From positions 1,674,001 to 1,738,000 of the forward strand of contig NZ_JAASRS010000001.1 in NCBI RefSeq assembly GCF_011761475.1: 64,000 nucleotides of DNA. The letters are read 5' to 3'. The stretch comes from Saccharococcus thermophilus (GTDB lineage Bacteria > Bacillota > Bacilli > Bacillales > Anoxybacillaceae). The translations under genes and the position numbers were made by a program. The notes below the pieces were generated by a model that saw only the letters and a list, made by a program, of their open reading frames with translations, did not search any database and was not told the DNA's origin. Below, in pieces: positions 46,982 to 55,276 of this stretch; within the stretch, counting starts at the first letter, position 1, and the number at the start of each line of letters is the position of its first letter.

Positions 46982-47902
46982 ATGAAAAAACGCCGCATCG
47001 GTTTATCCGATTTATATGTCAGCGAAATCGGGCTCGGCTGCATGTCGCTTGGCACGGATGAGAAAAAAGCGATCCGCATTATTCACGAGGCGCTCGAACG
47101 GGGCATTAACTATTTGGATACGGCGGATTTGTATGACCGCGGACTTAACGAAGAATTTGTCGGCAAAGCGGTGAAAGGGAAACGAGACCAAGTCATCATC
47201 GCGACAAAAGTCGGCAACCGCTGGGAAGAAGGAAAAGACGGCTGGTTTTGGGACCCGTCAAAACAATACATTAAAGCGGAAGTAAAAGAAAGCTTGCGCC
47301 GCCTGCAAACGGATTACATCGATTTATACCAGCTCCATGGCGGCACGATCGACGATCCGATCGACGAAACGATTGAAGCGTTTGAAGAATTAAAACAAGA
47401 AGGAGTGATCCGCTACTACGGTATTTCCTCGATTCGTCCCAATGTCATCCGTGAATATGCTAAGCGCTCGAACATCGTCAGCGTCATGATGCAGTACAGC
47501 TTGCTTGACCGCCGCCCGGAAGAGTGGTTTCCGCTGCTGCGCGAACATCATATTAGCGTCATCGCCCGCGGGCCTGTCGCAAAAGGGCTGCTGACGGAGC
47601 GGCCATTAGAGGCGGCAAGCGATTCCGTCAAAGAAAACGGCTATCTTGACTATACATATGACGAATTGAAGACACTGCTCCCAAAACTGAAGGAAAAAAC
47701 TGCCGAACGCCGTTCATTTACGGCAACGGCGCTGCAGTTTTGCTTGTATGACCCGATTGTCGCCGCCGTCATTCCAGGAGCGAGCAGCGTTGAGCAGCTC
47801 GTCGAAAACATAAACGCCGCTTCCGCCCCACTCTTAACAGAGGAAGAATATGAATGGCTTCGTCAGCATACGAAAGCCTCGGTATATGAAATGCATCGAT
47901 AA
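46982..47902 (+). CDS. yqkF: Aldo-keto reductase, YqkF-like
   Basis: 306 residues, TIM-barrel NADPH-dependent oxidoreductase. The catalytic Asp-Tyr-Lys-His set appears in YLDTADLYDRG (Asp, Tyr), VIIATKVGNRW (Lys) and LYQLHGGTIDDP (His). The end of the barrel has AAVIPGASSVEQL. The substrate is unknown. The start at 46982 (MKKRRIGLSDL) follows AAGGGAGG. It is divergent to nudF, as in B. subtilis. Confidence 0.93.
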   Translation: MKKRRIGLSDLYVSEIGLGCMSLGTDEKKAIRIIHEALERGINYLDTADLYDRGLNEEFVGKAVKGKRDQVIIATKVGNRWEEGKDGWFWDPSKQYIKAEVKESLRRLQTDYIDLYQLHGGTIDDPIDETIEAFEELKQEGVIRYYGISSIRPNVIREYAKRSNIVSVMMQYSLLDRRPEEWFPLLREHHISVIARGPVAKGLLTERPLEAASDSVKENGYLDYTYDELKTLLPKLKEKTAERRSFTATALQFCLYDPIVAAVIPGASSVEQLVENINAASAPLLTEEEYEWLRQHTKASVYEMHR

Positions 47903-47918
47903 GGATACTTACCATTAT

Positions 47919-47945
47919 GCGGAAAGAGAACCATTCTCTTTCCGC
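47919..47945 (+). terminator. Perfect hairpin after the aldo-keto reductase gene
   Basis: GCGGAAAGAGAA and TTCTCTTTCCGC form a perfect 12-bp stem with a 3-base loop. No clear T-run follows, so termination efficiency is uncertain. Confidence 0.5.
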
Positions 47946-48121
47946 AATACACATATTGATTCCGCCCTGCTCCCATTCCGGCAACGAACAGCGTGAATCG
48001 GCGTTCGGAAATTCGCTGCAAGAAAAATCACGCTGATCATAAAGACCGTTTTGTATGTGGATTTCTCCGTTCTCCCAAAAATTTCATCGCAACAAATCTA
48101 TAATATCTCTCATTCAACCAT

Positions 48122-48355
48122 TTACTTAAAATTCCGCCAATCCAAATTGCTCTCATTCAGCAGCTCTTCAAATGTTTTTTGTTTTTCACGTTTACGCTGC
48201 TCCTCGCGTCTCCGTGCTTCTTCTTCCTCTTTTCGGCGCTGTTCTTGTTGTTCCAATTCTCGTTTTTTCTCCTTCAGCTTAGCAAACAATTCCTCATTTA
48301 AGCGATCCTTCAGCGTCAGCAATTCGTCTACTTGATTTTTTTGTCTCTTGTTCAC
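48122..48355 (-). CDS. yqkE: DUF3886 protein, YqkE-like
   Basis: 77 residues with GTG start at 48355, after GGAGGGATAGG; the frame is open much further upstream, but that part is antisense to the next gene. The sequence starts VNKRQKNQVDELLTLKDRLN, is strongly charged and coiled-coil in the middle, and ends FEELLNESNLDWRNFK, very similar to the end of B. subtilis YqkE. Function unknown; no membrane segment. Confidence 0.85.
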   Translation of the reverse strand: MNKRQKNQVDELLTLKDRLNEELFAKLKEKKRELEQQEQRRKEEEEARRREEQRKREKQKTFEELLNESNLDWRNFK

Positions 48356-48434
48356 ACCTATCCCTCCATGTATAAAACGTTGCTCATTCTTCCATGATAA
48401 AAACAAACACTTCAAAGAAAAGGGGTTAAACGAA

Positions 48435-48554
48435 ATGGCAAAAACCGGCGCACAAAAAGGAAAACCGACTGCTGATACCGTCAAACAAACAATCGCTAAA
48501 GAAGAACTAGAAAAAGCGATCCACCCAACCAAACGCCAAAACGCTCAGCAATAA
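48435..48554 (+). CDS. 39-residue hydrophilic peptide, unrecognised
   Basis: Begins MAKTGAQKGKPTADTVKQTI and ends IHPTKRQNAQQ. Ribosome binding site AAAGGGG, 10 bases upstream. Lys- and Gln-rich, no hydrophobic stretch. The look is that of a small spore or nucleic-acid-associated protein, but I cannot place it in a family. Divergent from yqkE, and followed directly by the repeat at 48555. Confidence 0.55.
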   Translation: MAKTGAQKGKPTADTVKQTIAKEELEKAIHPTKRQNAQQ

Positions 48555-48810
48555 AGAAAAGCGAAAGGCGCCCGCTTATCGGCGACACGCGCTGGAGGAC
48601 CCGCGAGGAGGCTGTCGCCGCCGCAGCGGGGCCGAAGCGTCGCGAGCCGATGGCGCCTGGAGCTAGACAATAAAGAAAAGCGAAAGCGGCGAGATTAGCC
48701 TTCGAAGCCAAATTTTCTTCACCCACAGGGGTGCTAGTCACCCCGAGAGGGAAGGTTATGGCAGAAGAAGGATAGCCACTGGAGCTTGACAAAAAGAAAA
48801 GCGGAGGCGA
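48555..48810 (+). repeat. GC-rich modular interspersed repeat, copy 2 (two modules)
   Basis: Module A (48555-48672) starts AAGCGAAAGGCGCCCG and ends GGCGCCTGGAGCTAGACAAT; GGCGCC and ATCGGC near its start pair with GCCGAT and GGCGCC near its end, giving a long stem. Module B (48667-48795) starts AAGCGAAAGCGGCGAGATTA and ends CCACTGGAGCTTGAC and is the inverted counterpart of 35771-35935. A third AAAGCGGAGGCGAG unit follows at 48797-48811. No coding capacity. Confidence 0.8.
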
Positions 48811-48814
48811 GCAG

Positions 48815-48848
48815 AAAAACCGTAACCGGAATGGTTACGGTTTTTTTA
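48815..48848. terminator. Bidirectional terminator before yqkC end
   Basis: AAAAACCGTAACC and GGTTACGGTTTTTTT form a perfect stem with runs on both strands; it ends the yqkB-yqkC transcript. Confidence 0.9.
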
Positions 48849-49085
48849 TAAGATTTCCGTAATATGCGGCATATGTTCATCCATCCACGCCACCGCCTCG
48901 TCGAGCGTGGCGAATTCTTTCGTTTCAAACGTCATCTCATTCTGCAAAAGCCAAACGTCTTTTGGCTCGTGATAAGGGCCAGCGATCGACCAATGCAACA
49001 AACTGTACGGGTCGTTTTCATGCAAAAACGATACCCATGTTTTTTGCTTTGCCACATTTTTTAGCTGATTTAACTTATCGTTCAT
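48846..49085 (-). CDS. yqkC: DUF2552 protein YqkC
   Basis: 79 residues, as in B. subtilis. Begins MNDKLNQLKNVAKQKTWVSF, followed by SLLHWSIAGPYHEPKDVWLL. Small soluble protein of unknown function. The start overlaps the end of yqkB by 11 bases. A GTG at 49094 is an alternative start. Confidence 0.85.
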   Translation of the reverse strand: MNDKLNQLKNVAKQKTWVSFLHENDPYSLLHWSIAGPYHEPKDVWLLQNEMTFETKEFATLDEAVAWMDEHMPHITEIL

Positions 49086-49413
49086 GCTGTTCACTCACTT
49101 CGACAAGGTTCATGCGTGGGTTTAAAATTTGCCCAGGGCTTTTCAGCTGAAATACGTTCGTCCCTTGCCCGGCGTCAATTGTCATCACGTCATCATAAAA
49201 GACTAGACGGGATTTTTCGATGAAAACAGGAACAAAGTTCGTTTCGATGACAAGATCATCCTCATCCGCCCCATCGACGAGCCATAAGGCAATGACGCCG
49301 TCAACAAGGCAGCCGCATCCATCTGTGTCATATTTTAGCTTTAACATTCGCTTCGATTGCGTTAAAATAGGAGTAAGTTGCTGAATCGCTTTCTCTGTGA
49401 ATGTAATGTTCAC
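49075..49413 (-). CDS. yqkB: HesB/IscA-like iron-sulfur fold protein YqkB
   Basis: 112 residues beginning MNITFTEKAIQQLTPILTQS. The fold and start resemble A-type iron-sulfur carriers, but only a CGC pair is present (YDTDGCGCLVDG, near 32) and the C-terminal CG(S)C motif of true IscA is absent, so carrier function is doubtful. It is co-transcribed with yqkC. Confidence 0.85.
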   Translation of the reverse strand: MNITFTEKAIQQLTPILTQSKRMLKLKYDTDGCGCLVDGVIALWLVDGADEDDLVIETNFVPVFIEKSRLVFYDDVMTIDAGQGTNVFQLKSPGQILNPRMNLVEVSEQHER

Positions 49414-49509
49414 GCTATAGATGCTCCTTTTCCTTCTCGTTTTTGCTTTTATTGTACCTACTTAAGCAAGATGCTGTCAAAAATAACAAAAATAAAAGGA
49501 GGAATGAAC

Positions 49510-49728
49510 ATGGCCAAAGTGCAAATTAAAGTCAATGACAACGGATCGTATCGGGTGACAGGTGAGGTCGAACTGATTGATGCGGAAGGAAATAAATTCG
49601 TAACGAAACAAACGTTTTCCCTCTGCCGCTGCGGACTGTCGAATAACAAACCATTTTGCGACGGCGCGCATAAAGGAAAATTCCATTCCGTTGTCCGCGC
49701 CACTCCTTCTGAATCTGAATCGCAATAA
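49510..49728 (+). CDS. CDGSH-type iron-sulfur protein
   Basis: 72 residues. The cluster-binding motif is CRCGLSNNKPFCDGAHKGKF (Cys-x-Cys, then Cys-Asp-Gly-x-His). It would bind a [2Fe-2S] cluster with three Cys and one His, as in mitoNEET-like proteins; the bacterial role is redox or cluster-related. The start at 49510 (MAKVQIKVND) has AGGAGG 7 bases upstream; 49504 is also an ATG but too close to it. It is divergent to yqkB, itself a Fe-S-fold protein. Confidence 0.92.
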   Translation: MAKVQIKVNDNGSYRVTGEVELIDAEGNKFVTKQTFSLCRCGLSNNKPFCDGAHKGKFHSVVRATPSESESQ

Positions 49729-49737
49729 GCTCGGGAA

Positions 49738-49944
49738 GTGGCGCGATTGGAAGAAAAATGGCTGCGGAAACTCGTTCGTAACTGCTTTTTGCAATACGGA
49801 TATGACAACGACTCCCTGCCTTTAAAGGAGCAGGAATGGAAGCAGTTATGCGCGAAAATTTTAGCGAAAAAAACATCCGATGACGGCGACATGGATCTGT
49901 ACGAAATCGTCCACGATGTCATTTACGACTATATTACGAAATAG
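49738..49944 (+). CDS. yqzH: Small protein, YqzH-like
   Basis: 68 residues, starting with GTG: MARLEEKWLRKLVRNCFLQY, ending VHDVIYDYITK. Helical, hydrophilic. The ribosome binding site (GGGAA) is poor and a TTG at 49747 is an alternative start; it follows the CDGSH gene by 9 bases, so coupling may help. The name rests on length, synteny and remembered similarity. Confidence 0.65.
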   Translation: MARLEEKWLRKLVRNCFLQYGYDNDSLPLKEQEWKQLCAKILAKKTSDDGDMDLYEIVHDVIYDYITK

Positions 49945-49980
49945 CACTCCTTCCCAAAAAGCAAGGAGTGCTATTTTTTG
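49944..49980 (+). terminator. Terminator after yqzH
   Basis: GCACTCCTT and AAGGAGTGC form a stem followed by TATTTTTTG. Confidence 0.85.
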
Positions 49981-50759
49981 AAAAACGCCCGTTTCGCCAC
50001 TTTTTCAACGAATGATGGAAATAATCGATGCAACTGGCTTCCTGCATTCATCCAGCGCGGCATATTGACTTCTCGTGTCGGCGTCATCATGACGGACACC
50101 ACCCGTTTCGCTACTTGTTCCGGAGCAAGCATCCAGCGCTCCACATTTTTCACGTATTCCCCTGATTGGTCGGCCACTTGAAAAAAATTCGTACGGATCG
50201 GCCCAGGATTGACCGCTGTCACAAAAATTCCATATCGTTCCGCTTCCATGCGCAGACTGTCCGTAAATCCAAGCACGGCATGCTTGGTGGCGGCATATAC
50301 GCTTGATTTTGGCGTCGCTAATTTTCCCGCCTGCGAAGCAATATTAATAATATGGCCGCTGCGCCGCTCTTTCATATGGGAATATACCGCTTTCGTACAG
50401 GCAATTAAGCCAAACACGTTGACGGCAAACATTGCCTCCATTTCCTCGAAATCGATATCCTCCACGTAGCGGAACACGCCAAAACCAGCATTGTTCACCA
50501 ATACATCGACGGCGCCGAACTGATCGAACAACTGTTGAAACACGGCTTCCACCGCGGCTATGTCGCTTACGTCCAGACGGAAATAATGGCATGGCACGCG
50601 ATATGTACGTTCAATTTGTTGCGCGATCGTTCGCAATTTTTCCTCATTTCTGGCCAGGAGAATTGGAACGGCTTTTTGCCGCGCCGCCTCATACGCAATT
50701 TGCTCGCCGATGCCGCCCGACGCTCCAGTGATGACAATATGTTTTCCCTCTAATCTCAA
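49971..50759 (-). CDS. yqjQ: Short-chain dehydrogenase/reductase, YqjQ-like
   Basis: 262 residues, Rossmann fold. The cofactor motif TGASGGIGEQIAYE is near 12-25, NNAGFGVFRY near 88 and the catalytic Ser with YAATKHAVLGF (Tyr-x-x-x-Lys) near 155-165. The oxidised or reduced substrate is unknown. The stop overlaps the terminator; the start overlaps the end of the MBL gene by 4 bases (ATGA), so the two are coupled. Confidence 0.92.
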   Translation of the reverse strand: MRLEGKHIVITGASGGIGEQIAYEAARQKAVPILLARNEEKLRTIAQQIERTYRVPCHYFRLDVSDIAAVEAVFQQLFDQFGAVDVLVNNAGFGVFRYVEDIDFEEMEAMFAVNVFGLIACTKAVYSHMKERRSGHIINIASQAGKLATPKSSVYAATKHAVLGFTDSLRMEAERYGIFVTAVNPGPIRTNFFQVADQSGEYVKNVERWMLAPEQVAKRVVSVMMTPTREVNMPRWMNAGSQLHRLFPSFVEKVAKRAFFKK

Positions 50760-51721
50760 ACAGACACCTCCACCGCTTCATACACGTAATAATCCCCTGC
50801 TTGTTTCTTTTTCACCGCGCCGTTTGCCTCCAAATAATCGAGCTGTCCGATCGTTTCCGACATTGTCAGCATAAACTCTTGCTGGTAGACGGTCGGAAAT
50901 AGCTTTTGGCAAACTTGAAATACGGTGTGCGGACCTTGCTTCACCATTTCGAGCACTTGCTCGGCGCGCTCCCGCTGTTTGCGAAGCCGCTTTTCCACTA
51001 AAGCGGGTACGTCGGTCACATCTTCTCCGTGCCCCGTCATGCACAAGGCAATATCGTAACGGAGCATTTTCCGCAAAGAGTCGTTATACTGCAATAGCGG
51101 CTTCGGCCGCTCTGTTTCCCCGGCAAAAGGTGGCTCTATCAACGGATTCGGCGAAATATGGAGCAATAAATGATCTCCGCCGATCATCACCCCATCCGTT
51201 TCCCGATAAAACACGATATGGCTTTGCGCGTGTCCAGGTGTTTCGATCACTTTCCAATGCGGCAGTCCCGGCAGCGAATCTCCTTCTTGAACCGTATCGG
51301 CAAGCGGACGGTGGCACGCATAGCGAAAAGAGCCGCTCGACTCGGGCAGTTGGGCAAGAAACGAAGGATCAACGCCGCATTCCATCAAAAACTGTTTAAA
51401 AAACTGCTGGTGCTGCTGAAAAAATTCCTTGTCCTGACGAACCCAGCGATCCGCTTTTTTATGCCCGATGACTGGAATTTCCTCGGGCAAATAATCAATA
51501 AGCCCGACATGATCGGGATGATGGTGCGTAAGCACGACTTGATCAATGTCCGCAGGGGTGTAGCCTAATTCGCGAAGCTGCTGTTGAAACGACTGCCACG
51601 CCTCTTCTGTTTTCACACCGGCATCAATCAGCGTCAAGCTGTCCCCTTTAATCACATACATGTTTACATCTCCAACCGGAAATGGTGTCGGTACAGTAAT
51701 ACGGTACACATGTTCATTCAT
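50756..51721 (-). CDS. yqjP: Metallo-beta-lactamase-fold hydrolase, YqjP-like
   Basis: 321 residues. The dizinc motif is LTHHHPDHVGL (near 71), with His in GHAQSHIVFY and Asp in GGDHLLLHISP; a helical C-terminal winged part follows. It resembles glyoxalase II-like hydrolases, but the substrate is not known. The start at 51721 (MNEHVYRITVP) has AAGGAG 10 bases upstream; 51730 is an alternative. Coupled to yqjQ. Confidence 0.9.
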   Translation of the reverse strand: MNEHVYRITVPTPFPVGDVNMYVIKGDSLTLIDAGVKTEEAWQSFQQQLRELGYTPADIDQVVLTHHHPDHVGLIDYLPEEIPVIGHKKADRWVRQDKEFFQQHQQFFKQFLMECGVDPSFLAQLPESSGSFRYACHRPLADTVQEGDSLPGLPHWKVIETPGHAQSHIVFYRETDGVMIGGDHLLLHISPNPLIEPPFAGETERPKPLLQYNDSLRKMLRYDIALCMTGHGEDVTDVPALVEKRLRKQRERAEQVLEMVKQGPHTVFQVCQKLFPTVYQQEFMLTMSETIGQLDYLEANGAVKKKQAGDYYVYEAVEVSV

Positions 51722-51904
51722 GTTTGCCATTCTCCTTCTCTCCAGTATAAAAAATGAACCATTATTCATTATTTTACAGTTTACACCGATTTTCGCTGTT
51801 TGTCATTTTTTTCGAATAATTCGCGAAAAATATAAAAAATTTTGTCTTTTTCTATTGACAACACCCTTTGTTTCATTGCATAATTGCAAACAAATTAATA
51901 TTGC

Positions 51905-52155
51905 AAACGGGCGATGAGTAGGGCCAGTAAACCATGAATGGTAGCCAGAGAGTGAAACCCAGCGGCTGGAAGGTTTCATTACCCTCTTTATGGTTGAACC
52001 TACCCTATGAGCTGTTAGGCAAACCTAAACGCATCACCGGCGTTATCGGTGCAGAGATGGGCTCTTTTCCGGAACATGTGCCGGCAGAGCCAAAAAAGGT
52101 GGTACCGCGGAACGAAAGACCTTCCGTCCTTTTATAGGATGTAAGGTCTTTTTTA
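51905..52155 (+). promoter_or_regulatory. T-box riboswitch (proline) before proI
   Basis: Stem I elements GATGAGTAGGGCC, GCCAGAGAGTGAA and GCTGGAAGG are seen, then the specifier region GAA-CCU-ACC with Pro codon CCU at 51999-52001, then the T-box AGGTGGTACCGCGG at 52097-52110 and a terminator AAAGACCTT...AAGGTCTTTTTT (52115-52155). Uncharged tRNA-Pro would stabilise the antiterminator and switch on proline synthesis. The specifier reading agrees with the gene downstream. Confidence 0.95.
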
Positions 52156-52184
52156 TTTAATAACCAAGGAGGAGGAATACAGCG

Positions 52185-53039
52185 ATGAAAAACAGACCAA
52201 CCATTGCGTTTATCGGAGCCGGCTCCATGGCGGAGGCGCTTATTTCCGGGATGACAAAGACGCTGTATGTGCCTGAACAAATTATCGTGACTAACCGCTG
52301 CAACCGAACACGGCTCGAATATATGAACAAAACGTACAGAGTTCGATGCGAAACGGATAAAAGAAAAGCAGTCAAAGAGGCGGATATCATTATTTTAGCA
52401 ATGAAACCAAAAGATTTATCGGAATCAATGGGCGCTATCGCACCGATGATTCACGAACATCATCTCATCATTTCCTTGCTAGCCGGCGTCACTACCGACA
52501 CGATCGTTTCTTTAGCCGGCAAAAATGTGGCCGTCATTCGGGCAATGCCGAATACATCGGCCGCCATCGGCCAATCAGCTACGGCCATTTCCCAAGGCCG
52601 CTTTGCGACAGCCGCCCACGTAGCGATTGCCAAAAAACTGTTTGAGACCGTTGGCATCGTTACGATCGTTCCAGAGCATGACCTGCATGCCGTTACCGGT
52701 CTTTCCGGAAGCGGTCCTGCCTACGTATATTATTTAGTCGAAGCAATGGAAAAAGCAGCGGAAGAAATTGGACTCGACCGCTCCGTAGCGAAGCCATTAA
52801 TTTTGCAAACGATTATCGGCGCCGCGCACATGCTGCAATCGACCACCAAGCATCCGTCCGTCTTGCGCAAAGAAGTTACAAGCCCTGGCGGAACGACGGA
52901 AGCCGGCATTCAAGTGCTAGAGCAATACCGCTTTCAGGAGGCGGTCACCGCTTGTATTAAACGGGCGACTGAACGGTCCGAGGAATTAGGAAAAGCGCTG
53001 CCTTCTTCCTCTTTTCCTTCCGCTGCTATGCAATCATAA
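52185..53039 (+). CDS. proI: Pyrroline-5-carboxylate reductase
   Basis: 284 residues. NAD(P)H-binding motif FIGAGSMAEALISGM (5-19), then VIRAMPNTSAAIGQ and the C-terminal signature with GGTTEAGIQVLE and GLSGSGPAYVYYLVEAME. It makes L-proline from pyrroline-5-carboxylate, the last step. The ribosome binding site is AAGGAGGAGG. Controlled by the proline T-box. Position between yqjP and namA fits proI (yqjO) of B. subtilis. Confidence 0.95.
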   Translation: MKNRPTIAFIGAGSMAEALISGMTKTLYVPEQIIVTNRCNRTRLEYMNKTYRVRCETDKRKAVKEADIIILAMKPKDLSESMGAIAPMIHEHHLIISLLAGVTTDTIVSLAGKNVAVIRAMPNTSAAIGQSATAISQGRFATAAHVAIAKKLFETVGIVTIVPEHDLHAVTGLSGSGPAYVYYLVEAMEKAAEEIGLDRSVAKPLILQTIIGAAHMLQSTTKHPSVLRKEVTSPGGTTEAGIQVLEQYRFQEAVTACIKRATERSEELGKALPSSSFPSAAMQS

Positions 53040-53126
53040 CATGATAAGGCGTTTCATTTTATCTCCTCCAGAAAACATGCTATCATTCAATTGGAAGAAT
53101 GATACACGATTGGAGGGAAAACCACC

Positions 53127-54149
53127 ATGGAAACGATGCTCTTCTCACCGTATACAATCCGTGGAGTGACGCTGAAAAACCGGATTGTTATGTCCCCAAT
53201 GTGCATGTATTCGTGCGATACGGAAGATGGAAAGGTGCGTGCTTGGCATAAAATCCACTACCCAACGCGCGCAGTCGGCCAAGTCGGGCTGATTATCGTC
53301 GAGGCGACCGCCGTTACCGCACAAGGAAGAATTTCTTCCCGCGACTTAGGCATTTGGAGCGATGAACATGTAGACGGCTTGCGCGAATTAGTTTCGCTCG
53401 TGAAAGAACACGGCGCGAAAATCGGCATCCAGCTTGCCCATGCCGGACGCAAAGCAGAAGTAGAAGGAGAAATTATCGCTCCTTCGGCGATTCCGTTTAG
53501 CGAAAAAACGCGGACGCCAAAAGAAATGACAAAAGTGGACATTGAAGAAACGATTCAAGCGTTTCAAAACGGAGCGCGCCGCGCGAAAGAGGCCGGCTTT
53601 GACATCATTGAAATTCATGGTGCTCACGGCTATTTGATTAATGAATTTTTATCGCCGCTCGCCAACAAACGTCAGGACGAATACGGCGGCTCCCCGGAAA
53701 ACCGCTACCGCTTTTTAGGCGAAGTGATCAATGCGGTAAGAGAAGTATGGGACGGACCGCTCTTTGTCCGCATTTCCGCTTCCGATTATCATCCGGAGGG
53801 ATTGACGGCAAAAGATTACATTCCATACGCCAAGCGCATGAAAGAACAAGGTGTCGATTTGATCGACGTCAGCTCTGGTGCGGTCGTTCCGGCAACGATT
53901 AACGCATATCCAGGGTACCAAGTTCCGTTTGCCGAATTGATTCGGCGCGAAGCGGAAATCGCTACTGGAGCGGTCGGCTTGATTACTTTCGGATGGCAGG
54001 CGGAAGAAATTTTGCGCAACGGGCGCGCCGATTTAGTGTTTCTCGCCCGCGAATTGCTGCGCAATCCGTATTGGCCATATACCGCAGCCAAAGAACTGGG
54101 AACGACGATCCCTGCGCCAGTCCAATATGAACGAGGATGGCATTTTTAA
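53127..54149 (+). CDS. namA: NADPH dehydrogenase NamA (old yellow enzyme family)
   Basis: 340 residues, FMN-binding TIM barrel. Motifs are [49 protein letters not shown] and [12 protein letters not shown]. It belongs to the YqjM class of ene-reductases, with Cys26-type and Tyr28-type residues (MCMYS) in the expected position. It reduces activated C=C bonds and is linked to oxidative or xenobiotic stress. Ribosome binding site GGAGGG. Confidence 0.95.
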   Translation: METMLFSPYTIRGVTLKNRIVMSPMCMYSCDTEDGKVRAWHKIHYPTRAVGQVGLIIVEATAVTAQGRISSRDLGIWSDEHVDGLRELVSLVKEHGAKIGIQLAHAGRKAEVEGEIIAPSAIPFSEKTRTPKEMTKVDIEETIQAFQNGARRAKEAGFDIIEIHGAHGYLINEFLSPLANKRQDEYGGSPENRYRFLGEVINAVREVWDGPLFVRISASDYHPEGLTAKDYIPYAKRMKEQGVDLIDVSSGAVVPATINAYPGYQVPFAELIRREAEIATGAVGLITFGWQAEEILRNGRADLVFLARELLRNPYWPYTAAKELGTTIPAPVQYERGWHF

Positions 54150-54179
54150 AGCTGCCGATGTTCGGCAGCTTTATTTTTT
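54148..54179 (+). terminator. Terminator after namA
   Basis: AAAGCTGCCGA and TCGGCAGCTTT pair around TGT and are followed by ATTTTTT. It overlaps the convergent rnz stop. Confidence 0.88.
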
Positions 54180-55106
54180 GCGTGCTATGGGAAAGGAAGA
54201 AAAATCGGCAGCCAATTGTGTGTTTGGAAACACGTTTCTCGCCTCTACGAGCAGCTGTTCGCTTAACATTCCTTGATAACGCGAACTAATATGCGTTAAA
54301 ATCAGTTTTTTGGCACCGGCGCGCACCGCCACTTCCGCCGCCTGCACGGCGGTGGAATGAAAATAATCGTGCGCCAAGTCGCTTTCTTCCGCGGCAAACG
54401 TCGCTTCATGCACCAGCACATCCGCCTCTTTGGCCAGCTCGATGCTTGCTTCGCAATAGCGCGTGTCGCCAAGAATTGTGATAATCCTTCCTTTTTGCGG
54501 CGGGCCGACAAACTCGCGGCCGTCAATGACCATCCCGTTCTCTAGCTGCACCGTTTTCCCAAGCTTAATTTCCTGATAAATCGGACCCGGTCGAACGCCG
54601 AGCGCCTTTAATTTATCGACTAAAAGCGTACCAGGCAAATCTTTTTCCACGATGCGAAAACCATAGGAAGGAATCCCGTGATCAAGCTGTTTGGCGATGA
54701 CCGCAAACCTTTCATCTTCAAACACCGTTCCTTCCTCGATTTCTATCACTTGCAAATCATATTTCAGCCGGGTGGAGCTAACGGAAATCGCCGTTTCCAA
54801 AAACGCACGAATTCCTTTCGGTCCGTACACCGTTAACGGCGTTTCCCCTCCTTGAAAAGAACGGCTGCCAAGCAGCCCCGGCAAACCGAAAATATGATCG
54901 CCGTGAAGATGGGTAATAAAAATATTTTCAATGCGGCGCGGACGAATGGACGTACGCAAAATTTGGTGCTGTGTCGCCTCGCCGCAGTCAAACAGCCATG
55001 TCGCTCTGCGTTCTTCCAACAGCTGCAGCGCAATTGCTGTGACATTTCGTTCCTTTGCCGGTACTCCCGCTCCTGTACCTAAAAACAATAGCTCCAAAAT
55101 ACCCAC
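54171..55106 (-). CDS. rnz: Ribonuclease Z
   Basis: 311 residues, metallo-beta-lactamase fold. [20 protein letters not shown] (near 60) is the zinc motif, with [13 protein letters not shown] at the start; the [16 protein letters not shown] and LTHISSRY stretches complete the site. It removes the 3' trailer of tRNA precursors without CCA. About 170 bases separate it from the divergent zwf. Confidence 0.95.
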   Translation of the reverse strand: MGILELLFLGTGAGVPAKERNVTAIALQLLEERRATWLFDCGEATQHQILRTSIRPRRIENIFITHLHGDHIFGLPGLLGSRSFQGGETPLTVYGPKGIRAFLETAISVSSTRLKYDLQVIEIEEGTVFEDERFAVIAKQLDHGIPSYGFRIVEKDLPGTLLVDKLKALGVRPGPIYQEIKLGKTVQLENGMVIDGREFVGPPQKGRIITILGDTRYCEASIELAKEADVLVHEATFAAEESDLAHDYFHSTAVQAAEVAVRAGAKKLILTHISSRYQGMLSEQLLVEARNVFPNTQLAADFSSFPIARKK

Positions 55107-55203
55107 TCCTTATGCAAAACGATCGATTATTGCTACCTGTTGTTAGCGTACCAATGTTTGCCGGTCTATTTCAACACTCTTTTATAATAAAACACTAAAA
55201 TGT

Positions 55204-55232
55204 TTGCGTTCACCGCCATAAATCTCTATAAT
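55204..55232 (+). promoter_or_regulatory. Sigma-A-like promoter of zwf
   Basis: TTGCGT, 17 bases, TATAAT, about 45 bases before the zwf start. Confidence 0.5.
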
Positions 55233-55276
55233 TATTTATTTGAAGAAACAAATTTGGCTAAAGCGAGGTACATACC

